A stretch of DNA of 64,000 nt from Bacillus sp. CGMCC 1.16541 (GTDB lineage: Bacteria > Bacillota > Bacilli > Bacillales > Bacillaceae_H). Below are positions 43,110 through 52,595 of this stretch, piece by piece. The notes under the pieces were generated by a model that was not told the origin of the DNA, made no database searches, and worked only from the letters and a program-made list of their open reading frames with translations. The stretch is taken from positions 72,150-136,149 of the forward strand of contig NZ_QFRU01000009.1 of NCBI RefSeq assembly GCF_003184905.1, written 5' to 3'. Each line of letters begins with the position of its first letter. Positions within the stretch are counted from its first letter, which is position 1. Position numbers and translations under genes: made by a program.

Positions 43110-46100
43110 ATGCGTCATTTGTTCAAAACGAAAGATGAAATCAAAAACTACTTTTCACCCATTGCTTATGAGCGAGGGTTTGTTTATTATCGGCGAGGAC
43201 GAGTGAGAGATATTGAATATGATTTTAAGCATCATACGTGGTTTGCTACCGTTTTAGGTAGTGAACCATATGAAGTATCGATTGAATTAGAAGGTGATTC
43301 ATTTGTGTCAGAGTGCACGTGTCTTGCATTTGAGCAGTTTCGAGAATGCAAACACGAAGTAGCAGCTTTGTTAGAAATTTACGACCGTGAAACAATGAAT
43401 CATTCAACCTCTACATATAAGAATGAAAGTAAAACACAAGCCGTTACTCATTTTATAAACTTGTTTACAGGCTATCAACAAAACATAATCGAAGCTCGAC
43501 ATACTCACGATAAAACACCCTTAAAGGTAGAATTCATTTGCAAGTCGTATTCATCTTCATTCATGCGTTCACATGGGAATTTTCTTGTGATGGAAATCAA
43601 AGTTGGCGCAGAGCGTACGTATGTTGTAAAAAATATGAAAGAATTTTTACGCAAAGTACGAGACAAACACCCGCATGAATTTACGAAGAAATTCACATAT
43701 GATCCTGCGGAGCATTATTTTGTTAAGGAAGATCAAGAAGTCATTGATATGCTACAAGAATTAGTGAAAACAGAGAGCTTTTACCGAACTAGTTCATTAA
43801 ATAGTTGGAATGATGTCAAAGTAAATGAACGAGAGTTGATGATTCCATCGGTGATCACAAAAACATTGCTCCTTAAAGCAAACGAGCGACTATTTACGTT
43901 TAGCGATGAAGGGGAAGAATACGAACGTATCCATTTTTCGCAAGGTGAGTTACCTTTTTCGTTTCGATTTGATAAAAGCGCTGGAAGCGAATTTGAACTA
44001 AATCTCAGCGAGTTACATGATGTTTCATTCTTTGATCGCTACGGGTTACTTTTTTACAAAGGAGTCTTTTATGAGTTATCAAACGAACAAAAGCTACTGT
44101 TAGAAGGATTACGTAAAAGTGCACCGATTGCTCATGTTCTTCCTATTTCAGAAGAACAGATGAGTGGGTTTTTATCGCATGTGTTACCTGGATTAAAAAA
44201 AGTTGGAAAAGTAACCCTTTCAGAAGAGGTTTCTAACCAAATGATGCAACCTCCACTTAAGGTGAAGTTATTTGTAGATGACGAATATGGACAATTATTG
44301 GCGAGATTAGAATATCACTATGATGATATTATCATCCATCCATTTGGAACGACAAACGATGAAAAGTATGAAAAGATTCTTATTCGTGATACTGAGAAAG
44401 AACAAGAAGTCATGTCACTGATTGAAAGTGCTCCTATTAAAATTCGGCAAAATCAACTGTACGTTGAAGAAAATGAAGAGTCGATTTATGAGTTTCTTTT
44501 TCATATTGTGCCGAAGTTGCAACAACTTGCAGACGTGTACATCACTGATTCTGTGCAAATGTATGATTTAGATCAACAATCGACTCCTATTACATCAATT
44601 GATGTTCAATCAAACGGTCGATTGTTAGACATTAGTTTTGATTTACATGATATTGATCAAGAAAACATTCACAATATTCTACAGTCTGTTGTGGAAAAGA
44701 AACACTATCATCGCTTATCGAATGGTGCATTCGTTTCGCTTGAAGGGGAAGAGTTTCGAAATATTCAAAAGCTTCTATCAGAATTACATGTAAGTCCAGC
44801 TGATTTGATGAATAATTCAATGCAAGTACCGCTTTATCGAGGCGCACAAATTGAAGAAATCATGGGGCGCAAAACAAAAGTGAGTAAGGCGTTTAAGCAA
44901 CTTCTTCAACATTTAAAACATCCTGAGGAACTGGATTTTGATTTACCAAGTACGTTACAAGCTTCCTTACGTGATTATCAACAAACAGGTTTTCAATGGT
45001 TTAAAGGACTGTCTCATTACTCGTTAGGTGGTATATTAGCAGATGATATGGGGCTTGGAAAAACGCTTCAAAGCATTGCCTATATTTTATCAGAGAAAAA
45101 GGAACATGCCCCTAATCAGCCTTTTCTAGTCGTGTCACCTGCATCACTTTTGTATAATTGGAAAAGCGAATTAGAGCGATTTGCACCAGAGCTGCGTGTT
45201 CAACTTGTCGTCGGGACTCCGAAAGAGCGAGAAGAACTGCTAACAAGCCAACCTCTACCTGATGTGCTCATTACCTCTTATCCAACGTTAAGACAAGATA
45301 TTGATCTGTACCAATCTTTAACGTTTCACAGTATGATTTTAGATGAAGCGCAAATGATTAAAAATCATGCGACAAAAACATCAGAAGCCGTTCGTCTTAT
45401 TCAGTCTGAAAAAACATTTGCGTTAAGTGGTACACCGATTGAAAACTCTCTTGATGAACTATGGGCCATTTTTCAAACGGTTCTACCTGGATTGCTTCCT
45501 CATCAAAAAGCATTTAAAGGCTATTCGAATGAACAGATAAGCCGTATGGTGAAGCCATTTATTTTACGTCGCGTCAAAAAAGAAGTATTAAAAGAATTAC
45601 CTGATAAAATTGAAACAAATCATTTATCGGAGTTAACGAAAACGCAAAAAGAGCTTTATGTCGCCTATTTAGAAAAAGTAAAAACTTCTCTCGTTTCAGG
45701 AGACTTTAATCGAAATCGGATGAAGATTTTAGCGGGACTTACAAGACTTCGCCAAATTTGTTGTCATCCATCGCTTTTTGTTGAAGGATATGAAGGTGAA
45801 TCCAGTAAGTTAGAGCAACTAATGGATATTACAGAAAATGCGGTTGCGAATGGAAAACGTCTATTAATTTTTTCCCAATTTACAAGTATGCTTCATATTA
45901 TACGTAATCACCTTACTCAAAAAGGATTATCGTTCTTTTATTTAGATGGGCAAACACCTTCTCAACAACGTGTCGAAATGGCTAATCGTTTTAACGAAGG
46001 CGAACACGATATTTTCCTGATTTCTTTAAAAGCAGGTGGAACGGGATTAAACTTAACGGGTGCTGATACTGTAATCTTGTATGATTTATGGTGGAATCCA

Positions 46101-46313
46101 GCCATAGAAGAGCAAGCCGCTGGCAGAGCTCATCGAATGGGACAAAAAAATGTCGTTCAAGTTATTAAATTAATTGCTCAAGGAACGATTGAAGAACGTA
46201 TTTATGAGCTTCAGCAAAAGAAAAAAGAATTGATTGAACAAGTCATCCAACCAGGCGAAACTATGCTAACAAGTCTTTCTGAACAAGACATTAAATATTT
46301 ATTAAACGTGTAA
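43110..46313 (+). CDS. SWIM-zinc-finger SNF2 helicase
   Basis: 1067 aa. Domains: N-terminal SWIM zinc finger CTCLAFEQFRECKHEVA (CxC...CxH, about 71-90); a long SNF2-associated region; SNF2 ATPase from about 630 with Walker A DDMGLGKTLQSI, DEAQ box LDEAQMIKN, ALSGTPIENSLDELW; C-terminal helicase domain with LKAGGTGLNLTGAD and AAGRAHRMGQ. Such bacterial Swi2/Snf2 proteins (YwqA-type) associate with RNA polymerase or DNA repair; role unsettled. Ribosome site is weak. Monocistronic. Confidence 0.93.
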   Translation: MRHLFKTKDEIKNYFSPIAYERGFVYYRRGRVRDIEYDFKHHTWFATVLGSEPYEVSIELEGDSFVSECTCLAFEQFRECKHEVAALLEIYDRETMNHSTSTYKNESKTQAVTHFINLFTGYQQNIIEARHTHDKTPLKVEFICKSYSSSFMRSHGNFLVMEIKVGAERTYVVKNMKEFLRKVRDKHPHEFTKKFTYDPAEHYFVKEDQEVIDMLQELVKTESFYRTSSLNSWNDVKVNERELMIPSVITKTLLLKANERLFTFSDEGEEYERIHFSQGELPFSFRFDKSAGSEFELNLSELHDVSFFDRYGLLFYKGVFYELSNEQKLLLEGLRKSAPIAHVLPISEEQMSGFLSHVLPGLKKVGKVTLSEEVSNQMMQPPLKVKLFVDDEYGQLLARLEYHYDDIIIHPFGTTNDEKYEKILIRDTEKEQEVMSLIESAPIKIRQNQLYVEENEESIYEFLFHIVPKLQQLADVYITDSVQMYDLDQQSTPITSIDVQSNGRLLDISFDLHDIDQENIHNILQSVVEKKHYHRLSNGAFVSLEGEEFRNIQKLLSELHVSPADLMNNSMQVPLYRGAQIEEIMGRKTKVSKAFKQLLQHLKHPEELDFDLPSTLQASLRDYQQTGFQWFKGLSHYSLGGILADDMGLGKTLQSIAYILSEKKEHAPNQPFLVVSPASLLYNWKSELERFAPELRVQLVVGTPKEREELLTSQPLPDVLITSYPTLRQDIDLYQSLTFHSMILDEAQMIKNHATKTSEAVRLIQSEKTFALSGTPIENSLDELWAIFQTVLPGLLPHQKAFKGYSNEQISRMVKPFILRRVKKEVLKELPDKIETNHLSELTKTQKELYVAYLEKVKTSLVSGDFNRNRMKILAGLTRLRQICCHPSLFVEGYEGESSKLEQLMDITENAVANGKRLLIFSQFTSMLHIIRNHLTQKGLSFFYLDGQTPSQQRVEMANRFNEGEHDIFLISLKAGGTGLNLTGADTVILYDLWWNPAIEEQAAGRAHRMGQKNVVQVIKLIAQGTIEERIYELQQKKKELIEQVIQPGETMLTSLSEQDIKYLLNV

Positions 46314-46318
46314 TATCA

Positions 46319-46355
46319 ACGCTCCTTGCCCCCAAACTAGGTAAGGGGCGTTTTG
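46319..46355 (+). terminator. Terminator
   Basis: ACGCTCCTTGCC / GGTAAGGGGCGT (one mismatch), then TTTT. Confidence 0.7.
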
Positions 46356-46400
46356 GTTATAAACGGTTTAGTTAGTAGCCCTCCATAAAAAAGGATAGAT

Positions 46401-46429
46401 TTGTAAAAATGAAAGCGTTACAATATAAT
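46401..46429 (+). promoter_or_regulatory. Sigma-A promoter containing a cre-like site
   Basis: TTGTAA (46401-46406), 17-bp spacer, TATAAT (46424-46429). The spacer holds TGAAAGCGTTACAA, resembling the CcpA cre box with a mismatch in the last part. Drives the gene at 46458. Confidence 0.6.
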
Positions 46430-46457
46430 CAGTAAGCCAATTGAAAAGGGGGATTAT

Positions 46458-47423
46458 ATGACAAACCTACAGGATTTAGGTTACGGCATTTCACTAATTG
46501 ATATATTGGATTTGAGTAAGGAGCAACGAACAGGTGCCTATATTATTCACGAAGATGATCTAACTATCGTAGAAACGAGCGCAAGTCCGTCTATTCCTTA
46601 CTTACTAAAAGGATTAGAAGCGTTAAACATTCATCCATCCGAAGTGAAAAACATCATTGTGACTCATATTCATTTAGACCATGCGGGTGGCGCGGGACTT
46701 CTCTTAAAACATTGTCCAAATGCTAATGTTATCGTTCATCCTAAAGGAAAGCGGCATTTATCGGATCCTTCACGTCTTATTCAAGGTGCTCGAGCAGTAT
46801 ATGGAGCGCAATTTGATGAGCTATTTGATCCAATTGTACCGATTCCTGAAGATCGGTTAATCGCGGTAGAAAATGAGCAAACAATTCAAATCGGGGAAAA
46901 TCGAGCGTTACAATTCCTTCATACACCAGGGCATGCTAATCACCATTTGTCCATTTATGATTCAACAAGTAGTGGAATCTTTACAGGTGATACAATCGGT
47001 GTCTATTATCCACAACTACGTTCTCAAGGACTAGAATTTTACTTACCATCTACGTCACCTAATCAATTTAACCCTAAAGCCATGCTAACGTCAGCCGCTC
47101 TTATGGAGCAACTAAAGATTGAACGTATTTATTTTGGTCATTACGGCAAATCTGAAAATCCTCATCTTGTTTTTAAACAGCTTAGAAACTGGCTTCCAAT
47201 CTTTATTCAAACGGCAGAGCAAGTTGTTTATTCAAATAGCGACCTGTCATTTGAACAGCAAGCAGCCATGCTTTCGACCGAATTATTCAACCAAGTGCAT
47301 TCATATCTTACAGACAAACACATTGAACTGTCCTCGGATGTACGAGAAATTATCGAGTTAGATCTTTCTGTTTGTGCGATGGGGCTAGTTGATTATTTAG
47401 CAAAAAGACAAGTAACTGTATAA
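46458..47423 (+). CDS. Metallo-beta-lactamase-fold hydrolase
   Basis: 321 aa. Metal motif VTHIHLDHAGGAG (HxHxDH), then HTPGHANHHLSIYD and FTGDTIGVYYP, FGHYGKSENP with later ligands. It resembles glyoxalase-II-like/flavin-free MBL proteins; substrate unknown. AAAAGGGGG lies eight bases before the start. A promoter with a cre-like site precedes it. Confidence 0.85.
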   Translation: MTNLQDLGYGISLIDILDLSKEQRTGAYIIHEDDLTIVETSASPSIPYLLKGLEALNIHPSEVKNIIVTHIHLDHAGGAGLLLKHCPNANVIVHPKGKRHLSDPSRLIQGARAVYGAQFDELFDPIVPIPEDRLIAVENEQTIQIGENRALQFLHTPGHANHHLSIYDSTSSGIFTGDTIGVYYPQLRSQGLEFYLPSTSPNQFNPKAMLTSAALMEQLKIERIYFGHYGKSENPHLVFKQLRNWLPIFIQTAEQVVYSNSDLSFEQQAAMLSTELFNQVHSYLTDKHIELSSDVREIIELDLSVCAMGLVDYLAKRQVTV

Positions 47424-47555
47424 CCTTTTGCAGCAAATAAACATTCACTTGAGTTAGAATCATTTGCTTTTCGAGTATGATTTTGGTTATAGTAGGGAAG
47501 ATAACGAGTAGACAAGCTTATGAGGATAACTTGAGCTACGAGAGGAGACTTCCAA

Positions 47556-47822
47556 ATGGAAAAGATTGAAGTAGGCGAAATTTTTACAATTGAAGATGAA
47601 AACGAACAAGAGCATGATGTCGAAGTACTTGGTGTATTAACAATCGAAGGTACAGACTATGTAGCGGTGGCTTTCTCTGAAGAATTGTTAATCGAAACAG
47701 AAGATGACATTGACATTTTCTTTTTAAAGGTTGATTCAGACGGTGAATTAACTGCTGTTGAAAGCGATGAAGAATTTGAGAAAGTATCTGCTGCTTTTGA
47801 CCACATTTTAGATGAAGAATAA
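47556..47822 (+). CDS. DUF1292 family protein (YrzB-like)
   Basis: 88 aa, very acidic. FTIEDENEQEHDVEVLGVLTI and DDIDIFFLKVDSDGELTAV match the DUF1292 pattern (short beta-rich, acidic). Function unknown. AGAGGAGAC upstream. Its own terminator follows. Confidence 0.85.
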   Translation: MEKIEVGEIFTIEDENEQEHDVEVLGVLTIEGTDYVAVAFSEELLIETEDDIDIFFLKVDSDGELTAVESDEEFEKVSAAFDHILDEE

Positions 47823-47832
47823 TGGTATGTAG

Positions 47833-47858
47833 AGGTTAGCCTAGGCTAACCTTTTTTA
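47833..47858 (+). terminator. Terminator
   Basis: AGGTTAGCC (47833-47841) / GGCTAACCT (47844-47852) followed by Ts. Confidence 0.75.
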
Positions 47859-47868
47859 TTTCTTAGTT

Positions 47869-48204
47869 TTAATAGTAGTAGCCTGGATAGCCATATCCGT
47901 ATCCATAATAAGGGTAACCATATCCATATCCATAATACGGTGGTCTTAATAATGCTCCTGTTAGTAATCCAACTCCTAATCCGCCAAGAAATGGACCTCC
48001 AAAGAATGGACGACCGAATCCATAGCCAAACGGACGACCAAATCCAAATGGTCTGCCAAACCCAAATGGTCGACCAAATCCAAACCCTCCAAATCCGCCA
48101 AATGGTCGACCAAATCCAAACCCTCCAAATCCGCCAAATGGTCGACCAAAAATACGCTCATCCTGTTCTACTCCATATTGTTCAAAAAGTACATTCTGAT
48201 TCAT
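47869..48204 (-). CDS. Gly/Phe/Tyr-rich repeat protein, probable spore surface protein
   Basis: 111 aa of low complexity. A short soluble head (MNQNVLFEQYGVEQDERIFG) is followed by repeats of GRPFGGFGGFGF and GRPFGF, a short hydrophobic GGLGVGLLTGALL, and a Tyr/Gly tail (YGYGYGYPYYGYG). Composition recalls Bacillus coat or exosporium proteins, but no family is certain. GGGAGG precedes the ATG. The repeats at DNA level are listed separately. Confidence 0.7.
   Translation of the reverse strand: MNQNVLFEQYGVEQDERIFGRPFGGFGGFGFGRPFGGFGGFGFGRPFGFGRPFGFGRPFGYGFGRPFFGGPFLGGLGVGLLTGALLRPPYYGYGYGYPYYGYGYGYPGYYY
48071..48142 (-). repeat. Tandem 36-bp coding repeat, two perfect units
   Basis: Unit CGACCAAATCCAAACCCTCC plus 16 bases, at 48071-48106 and 48107-48142, identical. 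Shorter 18-bp degenerate units precede it on the left. It encodes GFGRPFGGFGGF-type repeats, so it is prone to expansion or contraction. Confidence 0.85.
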
Positions 48205-48489
48205 TCCTTGTTCCTCCCTTTAATAGAGTTCTATGAAAGTATATGCGCATTCGTCTAAAACGTCGTGGGCATTTTCCCTGACTTTTATTAAAACATGGCT
48301 ATTTTCACTTTAACGATTCGAAATAGGACCAATGACATAAAAATGTAATAAAATTCTCGCTATCTTCTAAGAAAGATAATGGTATAATGTTTTATATTGT
48401 TATTATTGCATCTATTTTCCTATTATAATCAAGAATTGAATCATTTTTTCTAGATTAAAAGATAGAAATAGTGTTGGAGGATTTCAGAA

Positions 48490-49725
48490 ATGAAAAAGAA
48501 AATTATCATAACCACGACTTTTTTATTAGGATTAGGAAGTCTAGTCAGCCATTCTGCTGGATCTGCAGAATCGCTTTCAAATATGAATCGTAAAAAAGAA
48601 GAAGTTCAGCAACAACTCACGGAAACCAAAACGAATATTGATCTTGCCGAACAGGAGATTCTGCGCCTTCAACAAGAGCAATCAACGATGATTCAACAAA
48701 TGAAACGCCTCGAATTAGCGATGGAAGCGAATCAAGCTCAAATACAAGAAACAGAAAAGCACATTCAACAATTATCAACTGAAATTGAATTACTACAACA
48801 AGAAATTACAATGTTACAAGGCAAAATCGAGGCACGTCATGAACTTTTAAATGAGCGTGTCAAATCTCTTCATGAAAATGGAGGGAATGTTGCATACATT
48901 GATGTATTATTAGGCTCTTCAAGCTTTAGCAATTTTATTGAACGAGCATTTGCAGTGACTGCAATTGCAGACGCAGATAAACAGCTAATTCAACAAACAC
49001 AAGTCAATCAACAACAGTTACAGAGTAAACAAGTAAAAGTAGAGAAGAAACTCGAAGAAATGCAACATATAAAAATTGAGCTGGATGAAATGATGGCTCA
49101 ATTAATGGATCAAAAATTACAAAAAGACGAGATGATGTCTCAATTAACAGTCGCAGAAACAGAGAAAGTAAATGTACAACTGACATTAAAAGAAAAAGAA
49201 ACAGCATTGGCAGAAAGAGCAGCAGCTATTGACGGAGAAATCAAAGAAGAGTTAAAACGAATTGAGAAAGAAAAAGAAATAAAGCATCAAGTGGTAAAGG
49301 ATGTTCAAGATATTCCTTTGACGTATAACGGCGATGCTAGTGATGTTGTCACAGTTGGAAACAGGTGGATTGGAAACTCCGCATATGTATTCGGTGGAGG
49401 GCGTAACTCGTATGACATTGCAAATGGGTTATTTGACTGCTCCGCGTTTGTTCACTGGGCGTATTCACAAGTTGGGATTAAGCTAGGACCACTTTCATCT
49501 GTTAGTACGGAAACATTAAAACATGTTGGGACAAGCGTTTCTGTTAGTGACATGAAGCCAGGTGACCTTGTGTTTTTTGACACCTATAAGAAAGACGGGC
49601 ATGTAGGTATTTACGTAGGAAACGGAAAGTTTATTGGTTCACAAAGTTCAACAGGTGTCGCGATTGCCGATATGACAAAGGGATATTACAAGAAAAAGTT
49701 TAATGGTCGTGTTAAGAGAATTTAA
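48490..49725 (+). CDS. Secreted NlpC/P60 peptidoglycan hydrolase with coiled coil
   Basis: 411 aa. Signal peptide (1-26, ending SAGSAES); residues about 30-270 are a long Gln/Glu-rich coiled coil like CwlO/PcsB; C-terminal NlpC/P60 domain with catalytic Cys in LFDCSAFVHWAYSQVG and His in DGHVGIYVGNGKF. It probably cleaves D-Glu-gamma-DL-endopeptide bonds during wall growth and is regulated by its coiled coil. TGGAGG precedes the ATG. No WalR box was found in the leader. Confidence 0.9.
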   Translation: MKKKIIITTTFLLGLGSLVSHSAGSAESLSNMNRKKEEVQQQLTETKTNIDLAEQEILRLQQEQSTMIQQMKRLELAMEANQAQIQETEKHIQQLSTEIELLQQEITMLQGKIEARHELLNERVKSLHENGGNVAYIDVLLGSSSFSNFIERAFAVTAIADADKQLIQQTQVNQQQLQSKQVKVEKKLEEMQHIKIELDEMMAQLMDQKLQKDEMMSQLTVAETEKVNVQLTLKEKETALAERAAAIDGEIKEELKRIEKEKEIKHQVVKDVQDIPLTYNGDASDVVTVGNRWIGNSAYVFGGGRNSYDIANGLFDCSAFVHWAYSQVGIKLGPLSSVSTETLKHVGTSVSVSDMKPGDLVFFDTYKKDGHVGIYVGNGKFIGSQSSTGVAIADMTKGYYKKKFNGRVKRI

Positions 49726-49754
49726 GAAATGGACAAGCTAGTCTGATACTTACA

Positions 49755-49805
49755 AGCTATGTTGAAAGAGAATTGTTTTTCTCCTCTCTTTAACATAGCT
49801 TTTTT
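49755..49805 (+). terminator. Terminator
   Basis: AGCTATGTTGAAAGAGA pairs with TCTCTTTAACATAGCT (about 16 bp, one bulge/mismatch), then Ts. Confidence 0.85.
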
Positions 49806-49899
49806 CATAATTGTCATTGTGTATGTTGAGTGCTATACTGACGTATGCGAAATAAAATGAGGCAATTTGCATGATATTACAAGAAAAAAGGTGTTTAAG

Positions 49900-51021
49900 A
49901 TGAAAACGTGTATTGTTATCGGAGGAGGTATTTTAGGTGCATCGACTGCTTATCACCTAGCCAAATCCGGCGTTCAGGTTACAGTAATCGATCGATTTGA
50001 TAAAGGACAAGCAACTGATGCTGCAGCAGGCATTGTCTGTCCTTGGTTGTCACAACGTCGTAATCAAGCTTGGTATCAGCTTGTAAAAAATGGAGCGCGT
50101 TATTACCCTTCATTAATTGAACAACTAGAGGAAGATGGTGAACATGATACAGGCTATAAACGCGTAGGGACTCTTTGTTTACATACGGATATAGAGAAAT
50201 TAGAAAAGATGGCAGAGCGCGCCCGAAAAAGACGGGAAGATGCTCCAGAGATTGGGGAGATTACTATACTCTCAGCATCAGAAACAAACCAACTCTTTCC
50301 TCCGCTTTCTCATGAGTATCGTTCTGTATATGTAAGCGGAGGCGCTCGAGTAAATGGAAGAGCGCTTCGTCAAGCGCTTATAAGTGGAGCTAAAAAGCAC
50401 GGTGCGAAAATTTTACAAGGAGATGCTAAACTTATCTGTAAAGAAGATGTAGTAATTGGTGTTCGCATGGGGCAACAAGTATTCAATGCTGATTATGTAG
50501 TTGTAACAGGAGGTGCTTGGTCAAAACAATTGCTAGAACCACTAGGCATTACTTTCTCTGTGACACCACAAAAAGCACAAATTGTTCATTTAGAATTAGC
50601 CGATGAACAGACAGATGACTGGCCAGTAGTGATGCCGCCTAATAATCAATATCTTCTATCATTCGGAGAGGGACGAATTGTAGTAGGAGCGACTCACGAA
50701 GATGAAGCTGGATTTGATGAGCGCGTAACAGCAGGAGGCGTAAATGAAATTCTAGGAAAAGCACTTGAGGTTGCACCTGGGTTAACAGAGGCAACCTTAG
50801 TGGAGACACGAGTAGGCTTTCGTCCATTTACACCTGGTTTCTTACCAGTTATTGGTCAAGTAGCCACTGTCTCTAACCTCTTTGTCGCCAATGGATTAGG
50901 CGCATCAGGTTTAACTAGCGGCCCGTTCTTAGGAGCTGAAATGGCAAGACTTATTCTAAACCAACAAACAGAGCTCGACCTTAGCCCTTACGATGTGAAT
51001 CAAGCCATTAAACAAAACTAA
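49900..51021 (+). CDS. FAD-dependent D-amino-acid oxidase/dehydrogenase-like protein (DAO family)
   Basis: 373 aa. Rossmann FAD motif CIVIGGGILGASTAYHL (GxGxxG) at 3-20, DAAAGIVCPWLSQRRN, and C-terminal TRVGFRPFTPGFLPVIG and NGLGASGLTSGP. Closest in pattern to DadA/glycine-oxidase-type enzymes. Oxidises an amino acid or amine at the membrane or in the cytosol; substrate not determinable. Start 49900 has AAGGTG upstream. Confidence 0.87.
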   Translation: MKTCIVIGGGILGASTAYHLAKSGVQVTVIDRFDKGQATDAAAGIVCPWLSQRRNQAWYQLVKNGARYYPSLIEQLEEDGEHDTGYKRVGTLCLHTDIEKLEKMAERARKRREDAPEIGEITILSASETNQLFPPLSHEYRSVYVSGGARVNGRALRQALISGAKKHGAKILQGDAKLICKEDVVIGVRMGQQVFNADYVVVTGGAWSKQLLEPLGITFSVTPQKAQIVHLELADEQTDDWPVVMPPNNQYLLSFGEGRIVVGATHEDEAGFDERVTAGGVNEILGKALEVAPGLTEATLVETRVGFRPFTPGFLPVIGQVATVSNLFVANGLGASGLTSGPFLGAEMARLILNQQTELDLSPYDVNQAIKQN

Positions 51022-51031
51022 ATCTTTAATG

Positions 51032-51078
51032 ACGCCCAAATCAGCTCTCAGTTTTACTGATTTGGGCGTTGTTTTGTT
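51032..51078 (+). terminator. Terminator
   Basis: ACGCCCAAATCAG (51032-51044) / CTGATTTGGGCGT, then GTTTTGTTT. Confidence 0.8.
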
Positions 51079-51179
51079 TAATGAATGCTGTACTGCCGAT
51101 GACACACCACTTCCGAAACTGGTGGTTATTCCTCGAATAGCTACCTATACTTTTTGAACTTACTGACAAAGGTTCACCT

Positions 51180-51219
51180 AAGTGATTGATCGTAACTCGA
51201 AGATGGCTGTCAATCACTT
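51180..51219. other. 10-bp hairpin in the interval before the acyl-CoA cluster
   Basis: AAGTGATTGA (51180-51189) / TCAATCACTT (51210-51219). The interval 51079-51250 holds no recognised gene; this hairpin lacks a T tail. Confidence 0.4.
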
Positions 51220-51255
51220 TCTAAAGTATCATTTATTAAATTTTCAGAATAATAG

Positions 51256-51283
51256 TTGAATAATTTGGTAGAAGTTGTATACT
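51256..51283 (+). promoter_or_regulatory. Sigma-A promoter of the acyl-CoA cluster
   Basis: TTGAAT (51256-51261), 16-bp spacer, TATACT (51278-51283). Start expected near 51290, just before the operator. Confidence 0.6.
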
Positions 51284-51297
51284 AATAATTAACCAAC

Positions 51298-51315
51298 ATA
51301 CCAACCGGTCAGTTA
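51298..51315 (+). promoter_or_regulatory. Operator-like palindrome 1 (likely TetR-type regulator)
   Basis: ATACCAAC-CG-GTCAGTTA: imperfect half-sites matching ATACTAAC-TG-GTTAGTAT at 54252. It lies just downstream of the -10, where a repressor would block transcription. Confidence 0.6.
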
Positions 51316-51347
51316 GTTTGGTGTAAATGATGAAAGGACTGATACAT

Positions 51348-52577
51348 ATGGATTTTTCTTACTCACCGAAAGTAAAAGAACTTCAGCAAAAACTACATCG
51401 GTTCATGGAAGAACACATTTATCCAAATGAAAAACGTTACGAACAACAATTGAATGAACAAAAAAGTAGGTGGAGTGACGTTCCTCCTATTATGGAAGAG
51501 CTAAAGCAAAAAGCTAAAGCGCAAGGACTATGGAATTTATTCTTACCTGACAGCGAATACGGAGCAGGGCTAACAAACATTGAATATGCACCGCTTTGCG
51601 AAATTATGGGACGCTCTCTTATTGCTCCAGAAGTGTTTAACTGCAATGCACCTGATACAGGAAACATGGAAGTGTTAGTGCGTTATGGTACAGAAGAGCA
51701 AAAAGAACAATGGCTTTTTCCTTTATTAAATGGAGACATTCGCTCTTGCTTTTCAATGACAGAGCCACATGTTGCTTCAGCAGATGCGACCAATATTGAA
51801 ACTGATATTCGAAAAGATGGAAACGAATACGTCATTAATGGGCGAAAGTGGTGGTCGTCAGGTGCAGGTGATCCACGATGTAAAATTTCTATTTTAATGG
51901 GAAAGACGGATAAACACGCAGATCGTTATGAACAACAATCCATGATTTTAGTTCCTTTTGATACACCAGGGGTGAAAGTAGAACGAATGCTGCCTGTGTT
52001 TGGCTACGACCATGCTCCACACGGACATGCAGAAATGACCTTTGAAAACGTTCGTGTTCCTGCTGAAAATATCATATGGGGAGATGGAAAAGGATTTGCC
52101 ATTGCACAAGGTCGGTTAGGTCCAGGGCGTATCCACCATTGTATGCGATTAATCGGAGCTGCAGAGCGTGCACTTGAAGAATTATGTAAGCGTGTTCAAA
52201 ATCGTGAAACTTTCGGTAAATCACTCTCTAATCAAGGTGTCATTAAAGAATGGATTGCTGATTCACGTATTGAGATTGAACAAGCGAGACTATTAACGTT
52301 AAAAGCGGCTTATATGATGGATACGGTCGGTAACAAACAAGCGAAAGCAGAGATTGCGATGATTAAAGTGGTGGCTCCTTCTATGGCGTTACGCGTACTA
52401 GATCGAGCGATTCAAGCATTTGGCGGAGCCGGTGTTTCAGATGATTTTCCACTTGCTGCGCAATGGGCAAATGCACGAACATTACGCATTGCTGATGGAC
52501 CGGATGAAGTACACCGTGCCCAACTTGCCAAACTAGAACTTCAAAAGCAAAAAGATAGCCTTTACTCATTACATTAA
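51348..52577 (+). CDS. Acyl-CoA dehydrogenase (ACAD10/11 C-terminal type)
   Basis: 409 aa FAD enzyme. Seen: [37 protein letters not shown], the adenine/acyl-binding [20 protein letters not shown], and [13 protein letters not shown]. The HHCMRLIG and WSSGAGDPR features resemble ACAD10/11-type dehydrogenases of long or 4-hydroxy acyl-CoAs more than FadE. Start 51348, AAAGGA nine bases upstream. First gene behind operator 1; an ACAD10-like phosphotransferase is at 55516 in the same cluster. Confidence 0.88.
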   Translation: MDFSYSPKVKELQQKLHRFMEEHIYPNEKRYEQQLNEQKSRWSDVPPIMEELKQKAKAQGLWNLFLPDSEYGAGLTNIEYAPLCEIMGRSLIAPEVFNCNAPDTGNMEVLVRYGTEEQKEQWLFPLLNGDIRSCFSMTEPHVASADATNIETDIRKDGNEYVINGRKWWSSGAGDPRCKISILMGKTDKHADRYEQQSMILVPFDTPGVKVERMLPVFGYDHAPHGHAEMTFENVRVPAENIIWGDGKGFAIAQGRLGPGRIHHCMRLIGAAERALEELCKRVQNRETFGKSLSNQGVIKEWIADSRIEIEQARLLTLKAAYMMDTVGNKQAKAEIAMIKVVAPSMALRVLDRAIQAFGGAGVSDDFPLAAQWANARTLRIADGPDEVHRAQLAKLELQKQKDSLYSLH

Positions 52578-52595
52578 GAAAGTGAGGGATTGTAG

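Noticed and set aside
48071..48142. Direct repeats considered as a CRISPR array
   Set aside because: The two units are adjacent with no spacers and lie in frame within a glycine-rich coding region.
48205..48489. WalR box or c-di-AMP riboswitch before the NlpC/P60 gene
   Set aside because: No TGTWAH-N5-TGTWAH pair and no ydaO-type conserved blocks were found; only a TATAAT hexamer at 48383.
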